Part shown: piece after piece, positions 19,325-27,204 of the stretch
Numbering within the stretch: position 1 is the stretch's first letter
Layout of the letters: each line of letters begins with the position of its first letter
Assembly (NCBI GenBank): GCA_905214235.1
Contig: CAJMLF010000001.1
Span: 124,001 to 188,000 of the forward strand
Length of the DNA stretch: 64,000 nt
From: an uncultured bacterium
Lineage (GTDB): Bacteria > Bacillota > Bacilli > Lactobacillales > Lactobacillaceae
Direction: 5' to 3'
Translations under genes and position numbers: made by a program
The notes under the pieces: generated by a model
The model's input: only the letters and a program-made list of their open reading frames with translations
What the model was told of the DNA's origin: nothing
The model's database searches: none

Positions 19325-20284
19325 TTACTCGTCCTCCGCCGGTTTGTGGGCAATAATACCGTGCCAGTCCTTCATCTTAGTTTCACTATCAATAATGAAG
19401 CCCTGGGCCGTTAGCTTCTGACGAATCAATTCCGCCTTATCATCAATAATTCCGGAAGTTAGGAACAGGCCACCAGGCTTGAGGTTCTCGTAGGCCTGTG
19501 GAATTAGTGGGACGATAATCTCCGCCAGGATATTTGCGACTACAATATCGACCTGCGTATGAATGCCATCCAGCAAGCTATTGACACCAAGCTTGATATC
19601 ACTAGCAACTGGGTTCAGGGCGATATTTTTCTTTGCCGAACGGACCGCAACTTCGTCAACGTCGTATGCGGCCACCGCACCCACACCAAGCTGCTTAGCA
19701 GCAATACTGAGCACCCCGGAACCTGTTCCGACGTCAATCATTGACTCGCCCCCGCGGACAACTTTTTCGAGTGCTTCCATCATTAAACGGGTTGTGGGGT
19801 GGGTCCCTGTTCCAAAGGCCATTCCCGGGTCAAGATAAATCAGTTTCTCACTCTGCTGGGCCGGCTGGTAGTCCTCCCACTGGGGAACGATGGTCAGTTC
19901 ATTAGTTACCCGTAACGGGTGGTAATACTTTTGCCAGACAGTTGCCCAATCCTTATTATTGACCGTCGCTGCTGTTACCTGATCATTTCCCGGGTTCAGT
20001 CCATAATCCTTTAGTTTGGCAACCCGCATTTTGATTGTCGGGACAATTTCTGGCATAAAGGCCTTCTCCGGAAAGTAGCCGGTTACCGCGGCCCCTTGTT
20101 TCCGGTGGGGAATCTCATCCGGGTCAACAATTTCGCCGTGTTCTCCATACTTTCCCGGACGGAGATTGGCGAAATCGGCAGCATCGTCAATCTGAATTCC
20201 CTCTGCCCCCTCATTCGTTAATATATAGCTAACTGCTTCAACTGCCTCACTAGATGTCACGACCGTTACTGATGTCCAGTTCAT
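19325..20284 (-). CDS. prmA: Ribosomal protein L11 methyltransferase
   Basis: PrmA trimethylates lysines and the N terminus of ribosomal protein L11. The 319-residue protein has the L11-binding N-terminal region and a class I SAM domain: [19 protein letters not shown] (motif I), [11 protein letters not shown] and [10 protein letters not shown] (the NxxA-type catalytic segment). [16 protein letters not shown] is also diagnostic. It overlaps functionally with rsmE downstream, a conserved pair. The ATG at 20284 has AAGGAGG upstream. Confidence 0.97.
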   Translation of the reverse strand: MNWTSVTVVTSSEAVEAVSYILTNEGAEGIQIDDAADFANLRPGKYGEHGEIVDPDEIPHRKQGAAVTGYFPEKAFMPEIVPTIKMRVAKLKDYGLNPGNDQVTAATVNNKDWATVWQKYYHPLRVTNELTIVPQWEDYQPAQQSEKLIYLDPGMAFGTGTHPTTRLMMEALEKVVRGGESMIDVGTGSGVLSIAAKQLGVGAVAAYDVDEVAVRSAKKNIALNPVASDIKLGVNSLLDGIHTQVDIVVANILAEIIVPLIPQAYENLKPGGLFLTSGIIDDKAELIRQKLTAQGFIIDSETKMKDWHGIIAHKPAEDE

Positions 20285-20307
20285 TTTTTCCTCCTTGAAA
20301 TTAAGAA

Positions 20308-20337
20308 AATCGTGACCACCCTTCGATGGTCACGATT
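20308..20337 (-). terminator. Probable terminator upstream of prmA
   Basis: A perfect 11-bp stem (20308-20318 with 20327-20337) stands just past the stop of the orphan gene. The minus-strand T-run is short (TTTT), so termination may be partial. Confidence 0.65.
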
Positions 20338-20351
20338 CCTGCTCATAATAA

Positions 20352-20678
20352 TTATTCGTCATCATCAACATGGTGATTCTCTTCCTCACGCGCCCGCTTT
20401 TTCTTTTCTTTTTCCATGTGGTGCTTTAAATAGTCAATCAAATCCGACTCGGTTAAGAAAATCCGCGGATGGTGTTGGTGGTGTAAACGAACGTCGATTT
20501 CATTGATCTTTAGGCGTCCCGTCCAGGTATGGGAGTATCGAATGATTACCCGGTTGTTAAGCCGATGCTTACCAAAACGAAAAACGTAGACATGTTGGGG
20601 AGTCATCATCGGCCGAATGTATTCACGCTTGTACATTAAATCATTGTCACGCATGAACTGTTTAGTGCGATTTAAAAT
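20352..20678 (-). CDS. Conserved-looking orphan protein with unusual start
   Basis: I do not recognise the family. The product (109 residues from 20678, 112 with codons from 20687) is charged. It has a compact beta-rich middle (PQHVYVFRFGKHRLNNRVIIRY), a histidine-rich segment (RLHHQHHPR) and a Lys/Arg/Glu-rich tail ending VDDDE. The only upstream in-frame start, GTG at 20687, is part of the ribosome binding site GGAGGAGGTGAT itself. The codon at the ideal distance (8 nt) is ATT (20676-20678); the first ATG, at 20654, is 32 nt away. Its leader contains a 10-bp hairpin. A start at ATT, as in infC, is possible. Confidence 0.7.
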   Translation of the reverse strand: MLNRTKQFMRDNDLMYKREYIRPMMTPQHVYVFRFGKHRLNNRVIIRYSHTWTGRLKINEIDVRLHHQHHPRIFLTESDLIDYLKHHMEKEKKKRAREEENHHVDDDE

Positions 20679-20705
20679 GGTAATCACCTCCTCCGAAATT
20701 ATTTG

Positions 20706-20772
20706 ATTAACTTTCTCGCGCGAAAGTTAATTGTAGGTATTTTTATTTTAGCACATGTTCTGACTCTACCAA
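20706..20772 (-). promoter_or_regulatory. Promoter and leader hairpin of the orphan gene
   Basis: On the minus strand: TTGGTA (20767-20772), 16 bp, extended TGC-TAAAAT (20745-20753). The leader then forms a 10-bp stem, ATTAACTTTC with GAAAGTTAAT (20706-20715 with 20722-20731), ending shortly before the ribosome binding site. The loop is GC-rich. Confidence 0.55.
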
Positions 20773-20854
20773 AGTTAAAACACTATTAAGTTTGCCCCTT
20801 AATAAATATTATTTACGTTTGTTTTGCAAGCCTAATTAGCAAGTTTTATAGAGT

Positions 20855-20942
20855 TTGTGAAATAGTTATTTTGTGATAAGGCCAATATTATCATGTTAAA
20901 ATTGTCTTATATTATAGATTTTTCACAAAGGAATGCTATAAT
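20855..20942 (+). promoter_or_regulatory. ldh promoter region with TTGTGA repeats
   Basis: An extended -10, TGCTATAAT (20934-20942), is the best promoter element for ldh. Upstream lie two direct repeats, TTGTGAAAT (20855-20863) and TTGTGATAA (20871-20879), and the inverted motif TTCACAA (20922-20928). These resemble half-sites of the redox repressor Rex (TTGTGAA...TTCACAA) or of Crp/Fnr proteins. The remaining AT-rich bases between 20773 and 20998 show no further feature. Confidence 0.5.
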
Positions 20943-20968
20943 ATTTTTTGGAGATTTAATCTCGATAA

Positions 20969-21958
<990 letters not shown>

Positions 21959-21977
21959 CATTTAAATTATTACTTCT

Positions 21978-22009
21978 AAGGGTCTGGGTTACTATTCAGG
22001 CCTTTTTTG
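21978..22009 (+). terminator. Intrinsic terminator after ldh
   Basis: AAGG-(GT)-CTG pairs with CAGGCCTT (one bulge), followed by six T. Confidence 0.75.
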
Positions 22010-22010
22010 T

Positions 22011-22040
22011 TTGCCATTTTTTTGCTGGTTAGGATATGAT
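22011..22040 (+). promoter_or_regulatory. Candidate promoter of pepQ
   Basis: TTGCCA (22011-22016), 18 bp, TATGAT (22035-22040), directly behind the ldh terminator. Confidence 0.55.
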
Positions 22041-22071
22041 AAGGGTACTAATCTTTAAGGAGGGACTTTCC

Positions 22072-23172
22072 TTGTCAAAAATTACCGACCTACAAGAACA
22101 AATTATCAAAGCTAACATTGACGTCGCTTACATCAGCGACCCGATGACCATTGGCTACCTCACTGGTTTCTATGAGGAACCATTAGAACGGGTAATGGCC
22201 CTGCTCATCTTTCCTGATGCCCAGCCGTTCTTCTTCACCCCGGCCCTCGAAGTGGAGGCCGCTAAGGGAGCCGGTTGGTCAGGTGACATTTATGGCTACC
22301 TTGATCATGAAGATCCCTTCGCCATTATTGCCGAACATGTCAAGGAACGCGTCGCCCACCCCGCCAAGTGGGGAATTGAAGAAAGTCACCTGACCGTTGA
22401 CCGCTTGCTCCACCTCAAAGGGCAATTCCCTGATGCTAAATTCACCACTAACCTGACGCCCACGATTGAACGGATGCGACTAATCAAGAGCCCTGATGAG
22501 ATTGAAAAGCTTAATCAGGCCGGCAAGTGGGCTGACTTTATGCTCGAAGAGGGCTTTAAAAACCTCGCTATTGGCCGAAGTGAGCAGGAAATTGCAACTA
22601 ACCTCGAGTATGCCCTAAAGAAGCACGGTATCATGCACACCAGCTTTGACACCCTTGTTCAAGCGGGTGCTCACGCCGCTGAACCGCACGGTGCCACCTC
22701 AAGCAATCAGGTCCAGAACAATGAACTCGTCCTCTTTGACCTCGGCTGTATGGTTAAGGGCTACGCCAGTGATGTTTCCCGCACCGTGGCAGTTGGTCAG
22801 TTAAACACCAAGCAAAAGGATATCTACCAGGTCTGCCTTGAGGCCCAACTGAGCGCCCAGGATGCTGCCCATCCGGGAATCACTGCGGAGGAACTGGATG
22901 CTGTGGCCCGGGACGTAATTACCAAGGCTGGCTATGGTGAGTACTTTATCCACCGCCTGGGACACGGTCTGGGAATGAGTGATCACGAGTTTCCTTCAAT
23001 CATGGCCGGAAACAAGCTGGTTCTCCAGCCTGGCATGTGCTTCTCAATTGAACCCGGGATTTATATTCCAGGTGTCGCCGGTGTCCGGATTGAGGACTGC
23101 GTTCATATTACTGCTAATGGCTGTGAACCCTTCACCCACACCAGCCAGGAACTCAAAACATTTAACCTTTAA
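22072..23172 (+). CDS. pepQ: Xaa-Pro dipeptidase (M24 family)
   Basis: A cytoplasmic metallopeptidase splitting X-Pro dipeptides, part of the casein/peptide utilisation set of lactobacilli. The 366-residue protein has an N-terminal creatinase-like domain and the pita-bread catalytic domain. Metal ligands are visible in LFDLGCMVKGYASDVSRT (two Asp), HRLGHGLGMSDHEF (His), FSIEPGIYI (Glu) and VRIEDCVHI (Glu). The frame opens with ATG at 22036, but the TTG at 22072 lies eight bases after AAGGAGG and gives the normal N terminus (SKITDLQEQI), so it is preferred. Confidence 0.94.
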   Translation: MSKITDLQEQIIKANIDVAYISDPMTIGYLTGFYEEPLERVMALLIFPDAQPFFFTPALEVEAAKGAGWSGDIYGYLDHEDPFAIIAEHVKERVAHPAKWGIEESHLTVDRLLHLKGQFPDAKFTTNLTPTIERMRLIKSPDEIEKLNQAGKWADFMLEEGFKNLAIGRSEQEIATNLEYALKKHGIMHTSFDTLVQAGAHAAEPHGATSSNQVQNNELVLFDLGCMVKGYASDVSRTVAVGQLNTKQKDIYQVCLEAQLSAQDAAHPGITAEELDAVARDVITKAGYGEYFIHRLGHGLGMSDHEFPSIMAGNKLVLQPGMCFSIEPGIYIPGVAGVRIEDCVHITANGCEPFTHTSQELKTFNL

Positions 23173-23182
23173 TGGGTCAATA

Positions 23183-23220
23183 AATAACCATGATAAGACT
23201 TTATCATTGGTTATTTTTTT
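23183..23220 (+). terminator. Intrinsic terminator after pepQ
   Basis: AATAACC-ATGATAA pairs with TTATCAT-(T)-GGTTATT with one bulged base, ending in eight T. Confidence 0.82.
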
Positions 23221-23276
23221 AAACCACCACAATTGCGGTATCATAAAAGAGTGAACTACTATTTGGAGGGATAGAA

Positions 23277-24698
23277 ATGCAAAAGAAAAATCGTGATGCC
23301 TGCACCTCGATTATGGTTGGGAAGAAGGCGGCCCTCGAGGGAACCCCGATCATTTCCCGCAACGAGGACCGGGTGAAGGCAATCGAACCCAAGCGGTTCA
23401 TTGTCCAACCCGCTGTTCAAGGACGAGACGAGACATATATTTCGCCTTACAATAAGCTAACGGTGGAAATGCCGACCGCCGGGATGCGCTACACTTCGCT
23501 ACCGAGTCTTGATCAAAGCGCCGGGCCAAACGAGGAAGCCGGGATTAATGAGGCTAACGTCGCCGCTTCGTTTACCGAAAGTGTTTACGCTAATAACCGG
23601 GTACTAGCCTATGACCCCTTCATCAAAAGTGGGCTGGCCGAGGATTCACTCTGTACCCTGGTCCTCCCCTTCATCCATTCCGCACGGGAGGGTGTTTCCT
23701 ACACCGGTAAACTGATTGAAAAGTATGGGTCAGCAGAAGGCAACGGGATGCAGTTTGCTGACCAGGATGAGGTCTGGTACATGGAAGTTGTCACTGGTCA
23801 CCAGTGGGTAGCCGTTCGCATCCCCGATGATTGTTATGCGGTAACCCCCAACCAGGTTGCGATTGAAGACATCGACTTTAATAACCCGGCCAACTACATG
23901 TGGGCCCCGCATATTCGCGAATTCGTCGAACAGCACCAGCTGAACCCGGATGTAGATAAGTGGAATTTCCGTCACATCTTTGGGACTAGTACCCAAAAGG
24001 ACCGCCACTACAACACTCCCCGAACATGGTTTGCCCAACGGTACCTCAGCCCGGTAGCCGCAAAGGGTCAGGAACCGGAAGATAACGACATGCCGTTTAT
24101 CCGTAAGGCTGAATTCAAGATTGCGGTTGAAGACGTCCAGTACGTCCTTAAATCGCACTTCAATGAGACCAAGTTCGACCCAATGGGGACCGCACCGGAG
24201 CGCAAAACTTACCGGGCAATCTCACTTTCCCGGACTGCTGAATCGCATATTCTTCAGCTGCGCGACCCTCAGCAGTTCCAAACCAGTATTCACTGGCAGG
24301 AACTCGGGGTCCCCGCGTTCAACCCCTACGTGCCATTCTTTGCTAATGCCACGAATACTGATGAATCTTACCGGGTCGTTCCCAACAAGATGGACCTTAA
24401 GAGTGCATACTGGTTAAACGAAGCCCTCGCCGAGGTCGTTGAAAGCCACTACAATGAGTTCATTGAACAGGATGAGGACTATCAAAAAGAGCTAAATGAA
24501 TGGGGCCGGCGTAAGATTGCGGAAGTGGATCAAAAGGCCCAGGCACTGACTGGTGAAGAGCTTACTGCCTACTTAACAGCCCAAAACCATGCGATTGCTA
24601 GTCACTACAACCAGCGAACGAAGGAACTGCTTTTTGACCTGTTAACCCAGGGATGTGAGCTTTCCCGAATGTCATTTAAGATGGACCCTAACCTTTAA
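23277..24698 (+). CDS. C69 family dipeptidase
   Basis: An Ntn-hydrolase dipeptidase of the PepD type with broad dipeptide specificity, cytoplasmic. In the 473-residue product the N terminus MQKKNRDACTSIMVGKKA fits a short propeptide followed by Cys9 as the catalytic nucleophile after autoprocessing. ISRNEDRVKAIEPKRF and EVWYMEVVTGHQWVAVRIPDD are typical of the family. The ATG follows GGAGGG. It lies behind pepQ in the same direction but is separated by a terminator, so the two peptidase genes are independent units. Lactobacilli usually carry several paralogues of this gene; which one this is cannot be told. Confidence 0.92.
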   Translation: MQKKNRDACTSIMVGKKAALEGTPIISRNEDRVKAIEPKRFIVQPAVQGRDETYISPYNKLTVEMPTAGMRYTSLPSLDQSAGPNEEAGINEANVAASFTESVYANNRVLAYDPFIKSGLAEDSLCTLVLPFIHSAREGVSYTGKLIEKYGSAEGNGMQFADQDEVWYMEVVTGHQWVAVRIPDDCYAVTPNQVAIEDIDFNNPANYMWAPHIREFVEQHQLNPDVDKWNFRHIFGTSTQKDRHYNTPRTWFAQRYLSPVAAKGQEPEDNDMPFIRKAEFKIAVEDVQYVLKSHFNETKFDPMGTAPERKTYRAISLSRTAESHILQLRDPQQFQTSIHWQELGVPAFNPYVPFFANATNTDESYRVVPNKMDLKSAYWLNEALAEVVESHYNEFIEQDEDYQKELNEWGRRKIAEVDQKAQALTGEELTAYLTAQNHAIASHYNQRTKELLFDLLTQGCELSRMSFKMDPNL

Positions 24699-24724
24699 AT
24701 ACGGTAAAAATCCCAAATTATTTT

Positions 24725-24775
24725 AAAAATGAGCAGGTACAAAGGCTTAATAGTCTTGTACCTACTCATTTTTAT
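24725..24775 (+). terminator. Intrinsic terminator after the C69 dipeptidase gene
   Basis: A long stem, AAAAATGAG-C-AGGTACAA (24725-24742) with TTGTACCT-A-CTCATTTTT (24756-24773), has a single internal mismatch. Confidence 0.85.
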
Positions 24776-24862
24776 GTTCGCAGTAATTGCCTTAATGGGC
24801 CGCTTCCATTTCACAGAGTCTTAAGAATAGACCACATGCACTTCCAAAAAAGCGTCACCATG

Positions 24863-24915
24863 ATATCAACGTTTAAGTTTGTCGGTCTTCAAAACAGCAT
24901 GAATGCAGCTAATAA
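24863..24915 (-). repeat. Decayed second copy of the lepA 3' end (putative att relic)
   Basis: This segment repeats the end of lepA about 376 bp away from it. The 14-mer ATATCAACGTTTAA (24863-24876) equals 25239-25252, which spans the lepA stop codon. TCGGTCTTCAAAAC (24882-24895) equals 25271-25284 inside lepA. Between these blocks the copy lacks 12 bp. A one-base deletion at the ATG puts it out of frame; corrected, it would read AFM(A)VLKTDKLKR before the stop. It is best explained as the displaced gene end left by an element that integrated at the lepA 3' terminus. 24774-24862 shows nothing recognisable. Confidence 0.72.
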
Positions 24916-25001
24916 TTTTGCCATACCCTAAAGAAAACGGAAAACCAATTACGCCGAATTCAATTAATTATCTGTGTAGTATAGTCCATCAACAATTGTG
25001 A

Positions 25002-25100
25002 CATTCGAAAATCGAAACTACGATGAACACCTACGTCCACCTAACTGACAGAAAGAAGCGTGAAACTGCAAGTCTCTTCGACAAGATAGCTAAGCTTTAA
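25002..25100 (+). pseudogene. C-terminal remnant of a tyrosine recombinase (integrase)
   Basis: The frame from 25002 to the TAA at 25098-25100 encodes 32 residues, HSKIETTMNTYVHLTDRKKR followed by ETASLFDKIAKL. This matches the last box of phage/ICE integrases (LGHxxIxTTMxxYxHxT) with the nucleophilic tyrosine present, then the usual charged tail. The frame is blocked upstream by TGA and no other integrase domain is found, so the rest of the gene is gone. It lies between the two copies of the lepA end, where an integrase gene next to its attachment site would be. Confidence 0.82.
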
Positions 25101-25101
25101 T

Positions 25102-25185
25102 CCTTCCCTGAATCAGCCTAGAATTTCGTTTTCTTTCCCTTAGTGCCTTCCCTGAATAATAAAATTAAGGGAAAATTCAGGGAAA
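25102..25185. repeat. Short repeats behind the integrase remnant (possible arm-type sites)
   Basis: CCTTCCCTGAAT occurs twice in direct orientation (25102-25113 and 25146-25157). Its core appears inverted as ATTCAGGGAA (25175-25184). A second pair, TTTCCCTTA (25134-25142) and TAAGGGAAA (25166-25174), is nested with it. Such clusters next to int are typical arm-binding sites of tyrosine integrases; the hairpin could alternatively end a transcript. Confidence 0.55.
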
Positions 25186-25238
25186 AGCGGCCTCAAATTG
25201 GTCTAGCTTGGGGTAATGACTTTTTGTTAAATGCTGCT

Positions 25239-25252
25239 ATATCAACGTTTAA
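25239..25252. repeat. Putative attachment core overlapping the lepA stop
   Basis: ATATCAACGTTTAA is identical to 24863-24876 and contains the lepA stop codon (minus strand TAA at 25249-25251). The two copies bracket the integrase remnant. Confidence 0.6.
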
Positions 25253-27090
25253 CGCTCGTCGGTTTCCTCATCGGTCTTCAAAACGGCCATGAAGGCTTCC
25301 TGAGGGATATCAACTTTACCAACGGCCTTCATCCGCTTCTTACCACGCTTCTGCTTTTCCAGCAGCTTGGCCCGCCGGTCGGGATCACCAGTGTGGATCC
25401 GGGCAGTAACATCCTTCCGGTAGGCTTTAATGTTTGTCCGGGCGATAATCTTAGAGCCAATTGCCGCCTGAATTGGGATTTCAAAGTTTTGCCGAGGGAT
25501 GATCTTCTTCAGCTTGGAAGTAATTTCCCGCCCCCGCTCAGCAGCAAAGTCCTTGTGGGCAATGAAGCTCAGTGCATCTACCTTGTCACCATTCAATAGG
25601 ATATCAATCTTAACCAGGTTACTTGGCTTATATTCGTCAATTTCGTAATCCATCGACGCATAGCCCCGGGTCGAGCTCTTCAGCTTGTCAAAGAAGTCAA
25701 AGATAATTTCTGACAACGGCACATGGTAAATTACGTTCACCCGGGTGTCGCTGAGGTATTCCATGGTCTCAAAGATCCCCCGTTTCCGTTGACAAAGTTC
25801 CATCACGGGGCCCACATAGTCATTTGGCACCATGATTGATGCCTTGACGTAAGGTTCCTTAATCGCCTTGATTGAGGAAGCATCAGGCATCTCAGCTGGG
25901 TTCTCCACCTCAACCGTGGAGCCATCGGCCAGGTCAACGTGGTAGGTAACCGATGGCGCCGTGGTGATCAGATCAAGGTTAAATTCACGCTCTAGGCGTT
26001 CCTGGACAACATCCATGTGCAGCAATCCCAAGAAACCACAACGGAAACCGAAACCTAAGGCCTGGGAACTTTCTGGTTCAAAAACAAGCGCGGCATCGTT
26101 TAGCTGCAACTTCTCAAGGGCCTCCCGAAGATCATTAAACTTCGCATTGTCAGTTGGGTACAGGCCGGCATAAACCATTGGCGTCATTTGCCGATAACCT
26201 TCTAATGGCTTGTCCGTAGGGTGGTCAGCACTAGTCACGGTATCCCCGACCCGGGTATCCTTAATGTCCTTGATTGCGGCGGTAATGTAACCAACGTCCC
26301 CCGCCATCAGAACATCCCGGGCCAGTGGCTTGGGCGAGTTAATACCGACTTCGGCAACCTCGTACTCGGTTCCACTATTCATCAGCCGAATCCGGTCACC
26401 CTTCTTCACGGTCCCCTCAAATACCCGGACACTCAGGACAACCCCACGGTAATCATCGTACTTCGAATCAAAGATCAGGGCCTTAAGGGGCGCGGTCAGG
26501 TCACCAGTAGGGGCGGGAACATCCTTGACAATCTTCTCTAGAACTTGATCGACATTGAGACCCGTCTTCGCACTGACGTCAACCGCCTCGTCAGTTTCCA
26601 GACCGATTTCGTCTTCAATCTGGGCCTTGGTCCCCTCCGGATCAGCGGACGGTAGGTCAATCTTGTTAATGACCGGGAGAATTTCCAGGTCGTTATCCAG
26701 GGCCAAGTAGACATTTGCCAATGTCTGGGCCTCCACTCCCTGAGTGGCATCCACGACTAGGATTGCGCCTTCACAGGCCGCCAGTGAACGCGAGACCTCA
26801 TAAGAGAAGTCCACGTGCCCCGGGGTGTCAATCAGGTGAAAAATGTAGTCCTGCCCATCCTTAGCATGGTAGGTAAGGGCCACCGCATTTAGTTTAATAG
26901 TAATCCCCCGTTCACGCTCCAACGGCATATCATCAAGGACCTGGTCCTTCATCTCACGCTTACTAATCGAATCCGTCATTTCCAAGATCCGGTCGGCCAG
27001 CGTTGACTTACCGTGGTCAATGTGGGCAACAATTGAAAAATTACGGATGTGCTTTTGGCGCTCCTTCATTTCTTCCAGACTCATTGTCAT
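25249..27090 (-). CDS. lepA: Elongation factor 4 (LepA)
   Basis: A ribosome-bound GTPase that back-translocates or helps ribosomes under stress. The 613-residue length is normal. The G motifs are AHIDHGKST, the switch II DTPGH segment, NKIDLP and SAKTG. The EF-G-like domains and the LepA-specific C-terminal domain ([15 protein letters not shown] [42 protein letters not shown] split by ordinary sequence) are intact. The last codons coincide with the putative attachment core, so the tail may have been replaced by an integrated element. The start ATG (27090) has only a weak binding site; an ATG two codons on is equally placed. Confidence 0.97.
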   Translation of the reverse strand: MTMSLEEMKERQKHIRNFSIVAHIDHGKSTLADRILEMTDSISKREMKDQVLDDMPLERERGITIKLNAVALTYHAKDGQDYIFHLIDTPGHVDFSYEVSRSLAACEGAILVVDATQGVEAQTLANVYLALDNDLEILPVINKIDLPSADPEGTKAQIEDEIGLETDEAVDVSAKTGLNVDQVLEKIVKDVPAPTGDLTAPLKALIFDSKYDDYRGVVLSVRVFEGTVKKGDRIRLMNSGTEYEVAEVGINSPKPLARDVLMAGDVGYITAAIKDIKDTRVGDTVTSADHPTDKPLEGYRQMTPMVYAGLYPTDNAKFNDLREALEKLQLNDAALVFEPESSQALGFGFRCGFLGLLHMDVVQERLEREFNLDLITTAPSVTYHVDLADGSTVEVENPAEMPDASSIKAIKEPYVKASIMVPNDYVGPVMELCQRKRGIFETMEYLSDTRVNVIYHVPLSEIIFDFFDKLKSSTRGYASMDYEIDEYKPSNLVKIDILLNGDKVDALSFIAHKDFAAERGREITSKLKKIIPRQNFEIPIQAAIGSKIIARTNIKAYRKDVTARIHTGDPDRRAKLLEKQKRGKKRMKAVGKVDIPQEAFMAVLKTDEETDER

Positions 27091-27154
27091 GCTTATTCAC
27101 TACTTTCTACGAAAATACTCTTATCTAGTATAACAAAGACAAACCGAAATTTAA

Positions 27155-27192
27155 AAAACGAGGTCGTGGCGTTACCACCATGATCTCGTTTT
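27155..27192 (-). terminator. Terminator of the L,D-transpeptidase gene
   Basis: A hairpin with AAAACGAG/CTCGTTTT outer stem and GG-TGG/CCACC inner pairs ends in a T-run on the minus strand, 13 bp past the stop. Confidence 0.8.
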
Positions 27193-27204
27193 GATTAATC
27201 AACC

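Noticed and set aside
24774..24862. Possible transposase or gene tail left of the lepA scar
   Set aside because: No frame gives a recognisable product; left as unexplained sequence.
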